This document shows, in pieces, positions 40,140-49,671 of a stretch of 64,000 nucleotides of DNA. The notes beneath the pieces are model-generated. The model was not told the origin of the DNA. It made no database searches and saw only the letters and a list, made by a program, of their open reading frames with translations. Numbering within the stretch: position 1 is the stretch's first letter; each line of letters opens with the position of its first letter. Made by a program: the position numbers and the translations under genes. This DNA comes from Pseudomonas putida. Its GTDB lineage: Bacteria; Pseudomonadota; Gammaproteobacteria; Pseudomonadales; Pseudomonadaceae. The DNA lies in assembly GCF_001941965.1 (NCBI RefSeq), contig NZ_MKZO01000005.1, positions 1 through 64,000 on the forward strand, given 5' to 3'.

Positions 40140-42062
40140 ATGAGTATTTTTAGCCACTTCCAACAACGCTTCGAGTCCACCCGCCAGGAGGAGCTCTCGC
40201 TACAGGAGTACCTGGAGCTCTGCAAGAACGACCGCAGCGCCTATGCTTCGGCGGCCGAGCGCCTGCTCATGGCCATCGGCGAGCCGGAACTGGTCGACAC
40301 CTCCAGCAACTCCAGGCTGTCGCGAATCTTCTCCAACAAGGTGATCCGCCGCTATCCGGCCTTTGCCGACTTCCATGGCATGGAAGAGTGCATCGACCAG
40401 ATCGTCTCCTACTTCCGCCATGCCGCCCAAGGCCTGGAAGAGAAGAAACAGATCCTCTATCTGCTCGGCCCGGTGGGTGGCGGTAAGTCGTCCCTGGCGG
40501 AAAAACTGAAGCAGCTGATGGAAAAAGTGCCCTTCTACGCGATCAAGGGCTCGCCGGTGTTCGAGTCGCCCCTGGGGCTGTTCAACGCCGCCGAAGACGG
40601 CGCCATCCTCGAGGAAGACTTCGGCATTCCACGGCGCTACCTGAACACCATCATGTCGCCCTGGGCGACCAAGCGCCTGGCCGAGTTCGGCGGCGACATC
40701 AGCCAGTTCAAGGTGGTCAAGCTGTACCCGTCGATCCTCAACCAGATCGCCGTGGCCAAGACCGAACCGGGCGACGAGAACAACCAGGACATCTCGGCCC
40801 TCGTCGGCAAGGTGGATATCCGCAAGCTGGAGGAATTCCCGCAGAACGACGCGGACGCCTACAGCTACTCGGGCGCGCTGTGCCGGGCCAACCAGGGCCT
40901 GATGGAATTCGTCGAGATGTTCAAGGCGCCGATCAAGGTCCTGCATCCGTTGCTCACCGCCACCCAGGAAGGCAACTACAACAGCACCGAAGGCCTGGGC
41001 GCGATCCCCTACTCCGGCATCCTGCTGGCCCACTCCAACGAATCGGAATGGCACAGCTTCCGCAACAACAAGAACAACGAGGCCTTCATCGACCGGATCT
41101 ACATCGTCAAGGTGCCGTACTGCCTGCGCGTCAGCGACGAGATCAAGATCTACGACAAGCTGCTGTTCAACAGCTCCCTGGCCAAGGCCCATTGCGCACC
41201 TGACACCCTGAAGATGCTGGCCCAGTTCACCGTGCTCTCGCGCCTGAAAGAGCCGGAGAACTCCAACATCTACTCGAAGATGCGCGTGTACGACGGCGAG
41301 AACCTCAAGGACACCGATCCGAAGGCCAAGTCGATCCAGGAATACCGCGACTCCGCCGGCGTCGACGAGGGCATGAACGGCCTGTCGACCCGCTTCGCCT
41401 TCAAGATCCTGTCCAAGGTCTTCAACTTCGACCCGCATGAAGTGGCGGCCAACCCGGTCCACCTGCTCTATGTGCTGGAACAGCAGATCGAGCAGGAACA
41501 GTTCCCGGCCGAGGTGCGCGAGCGCTACCTGCGCTACCTGAAGGAATACCTGGCACCACGCTATATCGAGTTCATCGGCAAGGAAATCCAGACTGCCTAC
41601 CTCGAGTCCTACAGCGAATACGGCCAGAATATCTTCGACCGCTACGTGCTGTACGCCGACTTCTGGATCCAGGACCAGGAATACCGCGACCCGGAAACCG
41701 GCGAGATCCTCAACCGCATCGCCCTCAACGAAGAACTGGAAAAGATCGAGAAACCGGCCGGCATCAGCAATCCGAAGGATTTCCGCAACGAGATCGTCAA
41801 CTTCGTCCTGCGCGCCCGGGCCAACAACAACGGCAAGAACCCCACCTGGCTCAGCTACGAGAAGCTGCGGGTGGTCATCGAGAAGAAAATGTTCTCCAAC
41901 ACCGAGGACCTGCTGCCGGTCATCAGCTTCAACGCCAAGGCCAGCAAGGAAGATCAACAGAAGCACAACGACTTCGTTACGCGCATGGTGGAACGCGGCT
42001 ACACCGACAAACAGGTTCGCCTGCTTTCGGAATGGTACCTGCGGGTCAGAAAGTCCCAGTAG
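40140..42062 (+). CDS. yeaG: PrkA family serine protein kinase YeaG
   Basis: 640-residue protein with an N-terminal AAA+ domain, P-loop GPVGGGKSSLAEKL (about 110-125), and a C-terminal PrkA kinase-like domain. In enterics and Pseudomonas it acts in starvation, nitrogen-stress and stationary-phase responses. An AGGTGA ribosome-binding site precedes the ATG. First of the conserved trio yeaG-yeaH-SpoVR, separated from yeaH by a palindromic repeat. Confidence 0.92.
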   Translation: MSIFSHFQQRFESTRQEELSLQEYLELCKNDRSAYASAAERLLMAIGEPELVDTSSNSRLSRIFSNKVIRRYPAFADFHGMEECIDQIVSYFRHAAQGLEEKKQILYLLGPVGGGKSSLAEKLKQLMEKVPFYAIKGSPVFESPLGLFNAAEDGAILEEDFGIPRRYLNTIMSPWATKRLAEFGGDISQFKVVKLYPSILNQIAVAKTEPGDENNQDISALVGKVDIRKLEEFPQNDADAYSYSGALCRANQGLMEFVEMFKAPIKVLHPLLTATQEGNYNSTEGLGAIPYSGILLAHSNESEWHSFRNNKNNEAFIDRIYIVKVPYCLRVSDEIKIYDKLLFNSSLAKAHCAPDTLKMLAQFTVLSRLKEPENSNIYSKMRVYDGENLKDTDPKAKSIQEYRDSAGVDEGMNGLSTRFAFKILSKVFNFDPHEVAANPVHLLYVLEQQIEQEQFPAEVRERYLRYLKEYLAPRYIEFIGKEIQTAYLESYSEYGQNIFDRYVLYADFWIQDQEYRDPETGEILNRIALNEELEKIEKPAGISNPKDFRNEIVNFVLRARANNNGKNPTWLSYEKLRVVIEKKMFSNTEDLLPVISFNAKASKEDQQKHNDFVTRMVERGYTDKQVRLLSEWYLRVRKSQ

Positions 42063-42063
42063 C

Positions 42064-42180
42064 AGCTGCAAGCTGTAAGCCACAAGCCGTAAGCCATCCG
42101 CGGTGTGTACAGACACACCGCACGGCCAACGGCTGTGGCGAATGCTCTTTCTTGCAGCTTGTAGCTTGAAGCTTGCAGCT
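42064..42180. repeat. nested palindromic repeat between yeaG and yeaH
   Basis: Outer arms AGCTGCAAGCT (42064-42074) and AGCTTGCAGCT (42170-42180) enclose further AAGC/GCTT repeats and a perfect inner hairpin GCGGTGTGT-ACAG-ACACACCGC (42100-42121). The AGCTGCAAGCT type of repeat recurs in Pseudomonas intergenic DNA. It could modulate the relative levels of yeaG and yeaH mRNA. Confidence 0.8.
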
Positions 42181-42203
42181 GTTTCCCAGCTACCGGAGGG
42201 CCC

Positions 42204-43478
42204 ATGAGCTACGTCATCGACCGACGCCTGAACGGCAAGAACAAGAGCACGGTCAACCGCCAGCGCTTCCTGCGGCGTTACCGTGACCACATCAAGAAAG
42301 CCGTCGAGGAAGCCGTGAGTCGTCGCTCCATCACCGACATGGAGCACGGCGAACAGATCAGCATCCCCGGCCGCGATATCGACGAACCCGTGCTGCACCA
42401 TGGCCGTGGCGGCAAGCAGACCGTCGTCCACCCGGGCAACAAGGAATTCACCGCCGGCGAACATATCGCCCGGCCGCAAGGCGGCAGCGGGGGCGGCGCA
42501 GGCCGCGGCAAGGCGGGCAACTCCGGCGAAGGCATGGACGAGTTCGTCTTCCAGATCACCCAGGAAGAATTCCTCGAGTTCATGTTCGAGGACCTCGAAC
42601 TGCCCAACCTGGTCAAGCGCCACCTGACCGGCACCGACACCTTCAAGACCGTCCGCGCGGGTATCAGCAACGAGGGCAACCCGTCCCGGATCAACATCAT
42701 CCGCACCCTGCGCTCGGCCCATGCGCGGCGTATCGCCCTGTCCGGCAGCAGCCGCGCCAAACTGCGCGAGGCAAAAGAGGAACTGGCGCGGCTGAAACGG
42801 GAAGAACCGGACAACTTCGGCGATATCCAGGAAATCGAGGCGGAAATCGAGCGCCTGAGCGCACGCATTCACCGCATCCCGTTCCTCGATACCTTCGACC
42901 TCAAGTACAACCTGCTGGTCAAGCATCCCAATCCCAGCTCCAAGGCGGTGATGTTCTGCCTGATGGACGTCTCCGGCTCCATGACCCAGGCTACCAAGGA
43001 CATCGCCAAGCGCTTCTTCATCCTCCTGTACCTGTTCCTCAAGCGGAATTACGAACGCATCGAAGTGGTCTTCATCCGCCACCACACCAGCGCCCGCGAA
43101 GTGGACGAGGAAGAGTTCTTCTACTCCCGGGAAACCGGCGGCACCATCGTCTCCAGCGCCCTGAAACTGATGCAGGAGGTCATGGCCGAGCGCTATCCCG
43201 CCAACGAGTGGAACATCTATGCCGCCCAGGCCTCGGACGGCGACAACTGGAACGACGACTCGCCGATCTGCCGCGAGATCCTCAGCAAGCAGATCATGCC
43301 GTTCGTCCAGTACTACACTTACGTCGAGATCACCCCCCGCGAACATCAGGCATTGTGGTTCGAATACGAACGCATCGGCGAAGCCTTCCCCGATACGTTC
43401 GCCCAGCAGCAGCTGGTGTCGGCCGGCGATATCTACCCGGTCTTCCGTGAACTCTTCCAGCGCAGGTTAGTGACATGA
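42204..43478 (+). CDS. yeaH: YeaH/DUF444 family protein
   Basis: 424-residue protein with an acidic and basic N-terminal region, a Gly-rich segment (about 92-110) and a C-terminal von Willebrand A-like domain with the metal-site motif MDVSGSM. Strong GGAGG upstream of the ATG. Works with YeaG in stress adaptation in a way not yet defined. Overlaps the SpoVR gene by 4 bp. Confidence 0.92.
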   Translation: MSYVIDRRLNGKNKSTVNRQRFLRRYRDHIKKAVEEAVSRRSITDMEHGEQISIPGRDIDEPVLHHGRGGKQTVVHPGNKEFTAGEHIARPQGGSGGGAGRGKAGNSGEGMDEFVFQITQEEFLEFMFEDLELPNLVKRHLTGTDTFKTVRAGISNEGNPSRINIIRTLRSAHARRIALSGSSRAKLREAKEELARLKREEPDNFGDIQEIEAEIERLSARIHRIPFLDTFDLKYNLLVKHPNPSSKAVMFCLMDVSGSMTQATKDIAKRFFILLYLFLKRNYERIEVVFIRHHTSAREVDEEEFFYSRETGGTIVSSALKLMQEVMAERYPANEWNIYAAQASDGDNWNDDSPICREILSKQIMPFVQYYTYVEITPREHQALWFEYERIGEAFPDTFAQQQLVSAGDIYPVFRELFQRRLVT

Positions 43479-45037
43479 CCGCCAGAGAGCAGAAACGCCA
43501 ACCCCTTTCCACCGGGTCCGAGTGGACGTTCGAGCTCATCCAGGCCTATGACCGCGAGATCAGCCGCCTGGCCGAGCGCTACGCCCTGGATACCTATCCC
43601 AACCAGATCGAAGTGATCACCGCCGAGCAGATGATGGACGCCTACGCCTCGGTGGGCATGCCGCTGGGCTATCACCACTGGTCCTACGGCAAGCACTTCC
43701 TCAGCACCGAAAAGTCCTACAGCCGCGGTCAGATGGGCCTGGCCTACGAGATCGTGATCAACTCCGATCCGTGCATCGCCTACCTGATGGAAGAGAACAC
43801 CATCTGCATGCAGGCGCTGGTGGTGGCTCACGCCTGCTATGGGCACAACAGCTTCTTCAAGGGCAACTACCTGTTCCGCACCTGGACCGATGCCAGCTCG
43901 ATCATCGATTACCTGGTGTTCGCCAAGCAGTACATCACCCAGTGCGAGGAACGCCACGGCATCGACGCCGTGGAGGACCTGCTCGACTCCTGCCATGCCC
44001 TGATGAACTACGGTGTCGATCGCTACAAACGGCCCTACCCCATCTCCGCCGAGGAAGAGCGCCGGCGGCAGAAGGACCGGGAAGAGCACCTGCAGAAGCA
44101 GATCAACGATCTGTGGCGAACCATCCCGAAAAGTGCGGACAAGGCCAGCGAAAAGGACACCGCGCGCTTCCCTGCCGAGCCACAGGAAAACATCCTCTAC
44201 TTCATCGAGAAGCATGCCCCGCTGCTGGAACCCTGGCAGCGCGAGATCGTGCGCATCGTGCGCAAGATCGCCCAGTACTTCTATCCACAGCGCCAGACCC
44301 AGGTGATGAACGAAGGCTGGGCCACCTTCTGGCACTACACCCTGATGAACGACCTGTACGACGAAGGCCTGGTCACCGACGGTTTCATCCTGGAGTTTCT
44401 CCAGTCCCACACCAGCGTGGTGTTCCAGCCGGGCTTCGACAGCCCTTACTACAGCGGCATCAACCCCTATGCCCTGGGGTTCGCCATGTACACCGACATC
44501 CGCCGCATGTGCGAGCACCCCACGGAGGAAGATCGCCGCTGGTTCCCGGAAATCGCCGGCAGCGACTGGCTGTCCGCCGTGAAGTTCGCCATGAGCAGCT
44601 TCAAGGATGAGAGCTTCATCCTGCAGTACCTGTCACCCAAGGTGATCCGCGACCTGAAGCTGTTCAGCATCATGGACGATGACCAGCGCGACGACCTGCT
44701 GGTCCCGGCCATCCACGACGAAAGCGGCTACCGGGTGATCCGCGAAACCCTCGCGGCGCAGTACAACCTCGGCAACCGCGAGCCCAACGTACAGATCTGG
44801 AGCATCGACCGGCGCGGCGACCGCTCCCTCACCCTTCGCCACCAGCAGCATGACCGCAAGCCGCTGGGCGACTCCACCGAGGAAGTGCTCAAGCACCTGC
44901 ACCGCCTGTGGGGCTTCGATATCCATCTGGAAACCCTGCAGGGCGACCAGATCATGAAGACCCACCACGTCCCCCCAAAGGGTGAACACGGCGACGGCGA
45001 TCATGGCCGTCTCGACCTCGCCGTGGTGCACCTGTAA
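43475..45037 (+). CDS. SpoVR family protein
   Basis: 520-residue cytoplasmic protein of the SpoVR/YcgB family, named for a Bacillus cortex gene but widespread in non-sporulating proteobacteria. Conserved blocks include [40 protein letters not shown] and [14 protein letters not shown]. The HACYGH and NEGWATFWH motifs look like metal-binding residues. Start overlaps the yeaH stop (ATGA). Confidence 0.92.
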   Translation: MTAREQKRQPLSTGSEWTFELIQAYDREISRLAERYALDTYPNQIEVITAEQMMDAYASVGMPLGYHHWSYGKHFLSTEKSYSRGQMGLAYEIVINSDPCIAYLMEENTICMQALVVAHACYGHNSFFKGNYLFRTWTDASSIIDYLVFAKQYITQCEERHGIDAVEDLLDSCHALMNYGVDRYKRPYPISAEEERRRQKDREEHLQKQINDLWRTIPKSADKASEKDTARFPAEPQENILYFIEKHAPLLEPWQREIVRIVRKIAQYFYPQRQTQVMNEGWATFWHYTLMNDLYDEGLVTDGFILEFLQSHTSVVFQPGFDSPYYSGINPYALGFAMYTDIRRMCEHPTEEDRRWFPEIAGSDWLSAVKFAMSSFKDESFILQYLSPKVIRDLKLFSIMDDDQRDDLLVPAIHDESGYRVIRETLAAQYNLGNREPNVQIWSIDRRGDRSLTLRHQQHDRKPLGDSTEEVLKHLHRLWGFDIHLETLQGDQIMKTHHVPPKGEHGDGDHGRLDLAVVHL

Positions 45038-45097
45038 CACCGACCGCCTCCGGGATGTCACACGGGTTATCCTGTGGGGCATCTACGGAGGTTTTTA

Positions 45098-46327
45098 ATG
45101 CAGATCTACAAAGTCGGCGGCGCCGTGCGCGACCGCCTGCTCGGCCGGCCGGTCACCGACCACGACTGGGTGGTGGTCGGCGCCAGTGCCGAACAGATGC
45201 TGGCCCTGGGGTATCGCCCGGTAGGCACGGATTTCCCGGTATTCCTGCACCCGGACAGCGGCGAGGAGTACGCCCTGGCCCGCACCGAACGCAAAAGCGG
45301 CGTCGGCTACGGCGGCTTCACCTTCCACGCCAGCCCCGAGGTCACCCTCGAAGAGGACCTGATCCGCCGGGACCTGACCATCAATGCCATGGCCGAGGAC
45401 GATCATGGCAATCTGACCGATCCTTATCATGGCAAACAGGACCTGGATAACCGCCTGTTGCGCCACGTTTCCCCGGCATTCGCCGAAGATCCCCTGCGCG
45501 TGCTGCGGGTCGCCCGCTTTGCCGCGCGCTTTGCCGGGTTGGGCTTCAGCGTCGCCCCTGAAACCCTCGAACTGATGCGCCAGCTCAGCGATTCAGGCGA
45601 ACTTCAGGCCCTGACGCCGGAGCGTAGCTGGAAGGAAATTTCCCGGGCGCTGATGGAAGATCACCCGCAGGTGTTCATCCAGGTCCTGCGCGATTGTGGC
45701 GCGCTGCAACAGCTGATGCCGGAAGTGGGCGCCCTGTTCGGGGTTCCGCAGCCACCGGCCCATCATCCGGAAATCGATACCGGCGCCCATACGCTGGCCG
45801 TCCTGGAACAGTCGGCGAAGCATGCGCAGCCGCTGACGGTGCGCTGGGCCTGCCTGCTGCATGACCTGGGCAAGGGCACCACACCTGAAGCCGAGTGGCC
45901 ACGGCACATCGCCCATGAGCATCGCGGGCTGAAGCTGATCGACAAGGTCAACAAACGCTTCAAGGTCCCGCGTGAATGCCAGGAGCTGGCGTTGCTGGTG
46001 GGCGAATACCACACCCATGGACACCGGGCGCTGGAATTGAAGCCCTCGACCCTGCTGGAGCTGCTGCAACGCTTCGACGTGTACCGACGGCCGCAGCGCT
46101 TCGAGGAATTCATCGTGGCCTGCGAGATGGATGCCCGGGGGCGGCTGGGGCTGGAAGATCGCCAGTATCCGCAGGCGGATTACCTGCGCGGCGCGGCGGA
46201 GGCGGCGAGGAAGGTGGCGGTGCAGCCGCTGGTTGAACAGGGCTACACCGGACAGGCATTGGGCGAGGCGCTGAAAAAGGCTCGCCTGAATGCGCTGAAG
46301 GCCTACAAGGAAAGCGCTGCAGGCTGA
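45098..46327 (+). CDS. cca: multifunctional CCA-adding enzyme
   Basis: Adds and repairs the 3'-CCA of tRNAs. The 409-residue class II nucleotidyltransferase has GGAVRD (7-12), catalytic DHD (21-23), the neck [10 protein letters not shown] and the template-forming [18 protein letters not shown]-terminal HD domain (HDLGKG) suggests 2',3'-phosphodiesterase and phosphatase activities as in E. coli. GGAGG at 45087-45091 fixes the start over the in-frame ATG at 45074. Confidence 0.95.
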   Translation: MQIYKVGGAVRDRLLGRPVTDHDWVVVGASAEQMLALGYRPVGTDFPVFLHPDSGEEYALARTERKSGVGYGGFTFHASPEVTLEEDLIRRDLTINAMAEDDHGNLTDPYHGKQDLDNRLLRHVSPAFAEDPLRVLRVARFAARFAGLGFSVAPETLELMRQLSDSGELQALTPERSWKEISRALMEDHPQVFIQVLRDCGALQQLMPEVGALFGVPQPPAHHPEIDTGAHTLAVLEQSAKHAQPLTVRWACLLHDLGKGTTPEAEWPRHIAHEHRGLKLIDKVNKRFKVPRECQELALLVGEYHTHGHRALELKPSTLLELLQRFDVYRRPQRFEEFIVACEMDARGRLGLEDRQYPQADYLRGAAEAARKVAVQPLVEQGYTGQALGEALKKARLNALKAYKESAAG

Positions 46328-46344
46328 CTTGTGCTGGCCTTGAC

Positions 46345-46400
46345 GGCCTCATCGCTGGCAAGCCAGCTCCCACAGGGTCCGCGGCGCCTGCGATGAGGCC
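46345..46400. repeat. partial REP pair between cca and folK-like gene
   Basis: A complete left arm (46345-46376) is followed by a truncated right arm keeping only CCTGCGATGAGGCC (46387-46400). The internal GTGGGAGCTGGCTTGC part of the second arm is lost. Confidence 0.85.
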
Positions 46401-46916
46401 TCAGGTATTGGAATTTGTCAGTTGCCGCTCATGCCAGAGAAAAGGCACTGCAGCCAGAACCTGATCGATCTGCGCCTCATCCCACAGCTGCGCCATGCGC
46501 TTGCCCACACCAGGATGCAGCAACTGCGGCGCGATCAACGACAGCGGCCAGAGCACGAAGGCATTCTTGAGGATTTCGGCGCGAGGCAGGACCAGCCCGT
46601 CGAAGTTGCCATGCAGGTCGCCGTACATCAGCACGTCGATATCCAGCGGCAACCCCTTGCGCTCCGGGGCATAGCGGCCGTTGTCGGCCTCGATGAACTT
46701 CAGTCGGCGATCCAGTTCGATCAGCGGCAGGTCGGTCAGGCCGGTAACCACCAGATTGAAGAACGGACCGCTCTTGATCCCCACCGCCTGGCTCTCGAAG
46801 ACCGGCGAGCACTCCATCTGCTGGAGGAAGCCGGCCAGCGCATCGAGGCCGGCAGTCAGGTGCCGCTCACGCTCGACATTGCTGCCAAGGCCCAGGTAAA
46901 CCCGTGTCAGAGGCAT
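46401..46916 (-). CDS. folK: HPPK (FolK) family protein, variant
   Basis: 171-residue protein of the 6-hydroxymethyl-7,8-dihydropterin pyrophosphokinase family. It keeps YLGLGSN at the N-terminus, the metal-binding LDID and [11 protein letters not shown]. The usual RWGPRxLDLD block is replaced by [14 protein letters not shown] with two extra residues, and the His of the canonical PH motif (His115 in E. coli) is Arg (LPRAEI). It overlaps folB by 10 bp, so a folate-related role is likely. Pseudomonads carry a canonical folK elsewhere, so this may be a specialised paralogue. Confidence 0.75.
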   Translation of the reverse strand: MPLTRVYLGLGSNVERERHLTAGLDALAGFLQQMECSPVFESQAVGIKSGPFFNLVVTGLTDLPLIELDRRLKFIEADNGRYAPERKGLPLDIDVLMYGDLHGNFDGLVLPRAEILKNAFVLWPLSLIAPQLLHPGVGKRMAQLWDEAQIDQVLAAVPFLWHERQLTNSNT

Positions 46917-47263
46917 CCGCGCTCGATCTCCACGCCGACGCCACCGGTAGCCGCAGGCACCGCGCCAGGCTTGGTCAGCTTCAGGCTCAGCCAGGGAATA
47001 TTGAATTCCTCCATCAGCACCTGCGCCAGGCGTTCGGCGAAGGTTTCCACCAACTGGAACTGCGCCTGCTCGGCAAAGGCCTGGATGCGCGCAGATACGC
47101 TGGCATAGTCCAGCGCCAGGGTCAGGTCGTCACCCGCCGCTGCCGGGCGATTGTCCCAGGCAAACCGCAGGTCCAGACGCAGGCACTGGCGAATGCCACG
47201 CTCCCAGTCGTAGGCGCCGATCACGGTGTCGACTTCCAGCCCTTCGATGAACACTCTGTCCAA
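46907..47263 (-). CDS. folB: dihydroneopterin aldolase
   Basis: 118-residue tunnelling-fold enzyme that makes 6-hydroxymethyldihydropterin for folate. The motif [20 protein letters not shown] opens the protein and LTKPGAV lies near the end. Best start is TTG at 47263, preceded by GGAGAG with 6-nt spacing; homologues begin at this residue. Divergent from plsY. Confidence 0.9.
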   Translation of the reverse strand: MDRVFIEGLEVDTVIGAYDWERGIRQCLRLDLRFAWDNRPAAAGDDLTLALDYASVSARIQAFAEQAQFQLVETFAERLAQVLMEEFNIPWLSLKLTKPGAVPAATGGVGVEIERGCL

Positions 47264-47338
47264 GCACTTCTCTCCACAGCACGACAAGGGCGCCTTGCGC
47301 CGTTAGAATCAGGGGCGTCCTTGCCCGGAATAGTTAGC

Positions 47339-47908
47339 ATGTTTTGGTTACTGGCGATGTTCGCCTACCTGCTCGGCTCTCTGTCCTTCGCCATCGTCCT
47401 CAGCCGCCTGAACGGCAGCCCCGACCCGCGCATGAGCGGCTCGGGCAATGCCGGCGCCACCAATATGCTGCGCCTGGCGGGGCGGAAACTGGCGATCCTG
47501 ACCCTGCTCGGCGACCTGTGCAAGGGCCTGATGCCGGTACTGCTCGCCCAACTGGCTGGTCTGGACCAGCAACAACAGGCCTGGATCGGCCTGTGCGCGG
47601 TACTCGGCCATCTGTTTCCGCTGTACTTCCGCTTCCGCGGCGGCAAGGGCGTCGCCACTGCCGCCGGCGTGCTGCTCGGCCTGTATCCGCCGGCCGCTCT
47701 GCTCGCCGTCATCAGTTGGCTGCTGACCTTCTACCTCACCCGCACCAGCTCGCTGGCGGCACTGATCGCCACGCCCCTGACCCTGCCATTGCTGGCCTGG
47801 CGCGAGCCGGAAGCCCTGGTGCCGATGGCCCTGCTGACCCTGCTCATCGTCTGGCGTCACCGCGGCAACCTGCGCGATCTGTTCGCCGGACGCGAGCGAC
47901 ATTTCTAG
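47339..47908 (+). CDS. plsY: glycerol-3-phosphate acyltransferase PlsY
   Basis: Inner-membrane enzyme that acylates glycerol-3-phosphate from acyl-phosphate in phospholipid synthesis. 189 residues, about five membrane spans, with the three family motifs [26 protein letters not shown] and the later TSSLAAL. The open frame runs far upstream (46904), but this ATG begins the first membrane helix. Its stop overlaps the convergent tsaD stop. Confidence 0.93.
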   Translation: MFWLLAMFAYLLGSLSFAIVLSRLNGSPDPRMSGSGNAGATNMLRLAGRKLAILTLLGDLCKGLMPVLLAQLAGLDQQQQAWIGLCAVLGHLFPLYFRFRGGKGVATAAGVLLGLYPPAALLAVISWLLTFYLTRTSSLAALIATPLTLPLLAWREPEALVPMALLTLLIVWRHRGNLRDLFAGRERHF

Positions 47909-48930
47909 ATCGCCTGCAAGGTTTCCATCGGCCAGCGTGCCTGCACGCTGATCGCCAGGGTTTCCTGCTGGCCGGCGGCAAGCCGCTGGCAACCGGCGTA
48001 GGCGATCATCGCGCCGTTGTCGGTGCAGAATTGCGGACGGGCGTAGAAGACATTGCCCTTGAGCCCGGCGGTCATTTCCTCCAGCGAAACCCGTAACGCC
48101 TTGTTCGCACTCACGCCACCGGCGATCACCAGACGGTTCAGACCGGTCTGCTTGAGGGCACGGCGGCACTTGATGGTGAGAGTCTCCACGACTGCCTGCT
48201 GGAAGGCCAGCGAGATGTCGCAACGAGTCTGTTCGCCGTCGTCCCCAGCCCTTTGGCACTGCTGCCAGGTGTTCAGGGCGAAGGTTTTCAGGCCGCTGAA
48301 GCTGAAATCCAGGCCCGGGCGATCGGTCATCGGCCGCGGGAAGACGAAGCGGCCCGGCACACCCTGGGTGGCCAGGCGGGCAATTTCCGGACCGCCGGGG
48401 TAATTCAGGCCGATCAGCTTGGCGGTCTTGTCGAAGGCTTCGCCGGCGGCGTCGTCCAGCGACTCGCCGAGCAGCTCGTAGCGCCCGATGCCATCGACGC
48501 GAACCAGTTGCGTGTGACCACCGGAAACCAGCAAGGCGACGAACGGAAACTCCGGTGGCTGCTCCTCGAGCATTGGCGCCAGCAGGTGACCTTCCATATG
48601 ATGCACGCCCAGCGCCGGGATGCCCCAGGCAAAGGCCAGGGCCTGGGCGCAGGACGCCCCGACCAGCAGCGCCCCGACCAGGCCGGGACCGGCGGTGTAG
48701 GCGATGGCATCGATATCGGTGGCGACGCAGTCGGCCTCGGTCAGGACCTGGCGGATCAGCGGCAGCATGCGCTTGACGTGATCGCGGGAGGCGAGCTCCG
48801 GCACCACGCCGCCGTAGACGCGGTGCAGGTCGATCTGGCTGAACAGCGCGTCGGCCAGCAGGCCGCGCTCGCTGTCGTAGAGGGCGACGCCGGTTTCATC
48901 GCAGGATGTTTCCAATCCCAGTACTAGCAT
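47905..48930 (-). CDS. tsaD: tRNA N6-threonylcarbamoyladenosine transferase subunit TsaD
   Basis: Transfers threonylcarbamoyl to A37 of ANN-decoding tRNAs with TsaB and TsaE. The 341-residue ASKHA-fold protein starts [15 protein letters not shown] and has the metal-binding [10 protein letters not shown] plus [10 protein letters not shown]. Divergent from rpsU across about 200 bp, the usual arrangement in proteobacteria. Confidence 0.95.
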   Translation of the reverse strand: MLVLGLETSCDETGVALYDSERGLLADALFSQIDLHRVYGGVVPELASRDHVKRMLPLIRQVLTEADCVATDIDAIAYTAGPGLVGALLVGASCAQALAFAWGIPALGVHHMEGHLLAPMLEEQPPEFPFVALLVSGGHTQLVRVDGIGRYELLGESLDDAAGEAFDKTAKLIGLNYPGGPEIARLATQGVPGRFVFPRPMTDRPGLDFSFSGLKTFALNTWQQCQRAGDDGEQTRCDISLAFQQAVVETLTIKCRRALKQTGLNRLVIAGGVSANKALRVSLEEMTAGLKGNVFYARPQFCTDNGAMIAYAGCQRLAAGQQETLAISVQARWPMETLQAI

Positions 48931-49017
48931 GGGTTCTTGCCTTGTTGAGGCTGAATTCGAAGGCGCGCATGATAGTCCTCGCTCCCCATGCCGACCAGCG
49001 GTTTTCGATCAGAGGCT

Positions 49018-49045
49018 TTGCATTCCGGCTGGGTAAGGGTTAACA
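49018..49045 (+). promoter_or_regulatory. candidate rpsU-dnaG-rpoD promoter
   Basis: -35 TTGCAT (49018-49023), 16-bp spacer, -10 TTAACA (49040-49045), about 90 bp upstream of rpsU. The -10 is embedded in an inverted repeat (49034-49058). Confidence 0.45.
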
Positions 49046-49058
49046 TCCGCAACCCTTA
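49034..49058. promoter_or_regulatory. inverted repeat at the rpsU promoter
   Basis: TAAGGGTT (49034-49041) and AACCCTTA (49051-49058) form a perfect 8-bp inverted repeat with a 9-nt spacer, overlapping the proposed -10 and start site. It could be an operator or a 5' mRNA hairpin. Confidence 0.55.
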
Positions 49059-49132
49059 AAAACCGACGTACTCCAGTGCACATTTTCTGCCACGAGTTCG
49101 TTGACCCCGGTAATGAATGAAGGTAGCTCTGG

Positions 49133-49348
49133 ATGCCAGCCGTCAAAGTTAAAGAGAACGAACCCTTCGACGTAGCTCTGCGTCGTTTCAAGCGCTCCTG
49201 CGAAAAAGCCGGTGTACTGGCTGAAGTTCGTAGCCGCGAATTTTACGAGAAGCCGACTTCCGAGCGTAAGCGCAAAGCAGCTGCTGCTGTTAAGCGTCAC
49301 GCCAAGAAAGTTCAGCGCGAACAGCGCCGCGCCGTTCGTCTGTACTAA
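49133..49348 (+). CDS. rpsU: 30S ribosomal protein S21
   Basis: 71-residue, strongly basic protein near the mRNA-binding platform of the small subunit, beginning [20 protein letters not shown] after the Met. A GAAGG precedes the ATG. First gene of the macromolecular synthesis operon with dnaG and rpoD. Confidence 0.97.
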
Positions 49349-49356
49349 TACAGACG
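49337..49356 (+). promoter_or_regulatory. hairpin with the rpsU stop codon in its loop
   Basis: CGTCTGTA (49337-49344) pairs perfectly with TACAGACG (49349-49356); the 4-nt loop CTAA contains the stop codon. There is no U-tract. Suited to mRNA processing or 3'-end protection of the rpsU message. Confidence 0.6.
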
Positions 49357-49671
49357 TTCGTCGCAAGCTTCTGCCTCGCCCGGCCCAAAGCCGGGCTGCC
49401 GGCAGTTGATTGAGCTGTTCACTCCAGCCACGACACCTGTCGTATCGCCGGAGACGCCCAGACTGGTTCCCAGCCCGGGCAGCCTGCCCCAATCGTCAGA
49501 ACTGGCTTTATCGCCAGCCGTGCACGTCACACTGACGGGCCCTCACGGGTTATCGACGAGCACATCTTCTTTTCCGTTTTCTTGCGTCTGCCATTCGACC
49601 TGGTTTCGAATGCACCGTCGTTCCCGCAGCATTAGCGATAGACTTGATTATCGCCTGATGACGAGAGAGCC
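49349..49671. other. 323-bp rpsU-dnaG intergenic region
   Basis: No coding frame is supported. Besides the stop-codon hairpin it holds a GC stem GCCCGGC-CCAAA-GCCGGGC (49378-49396) that lacks a U-tract, and a small inverted repeat GCGATA/TATCGC (49633-49652) just before the dnaG ribosome-binding site. In E. coli the same gap contains an attenuating terminator and an RNase E site, which explains high S21 and low primase; a similar role is likely here. Confidence 0.5.

Noticed and set aside
40200..43346. 1048-codon minus-strand open frame across yeaG and yeaH
   Set aside because: Antisense shadow of two well-supported genes; it runs across their intergenic repeat and has no recognisable domain.
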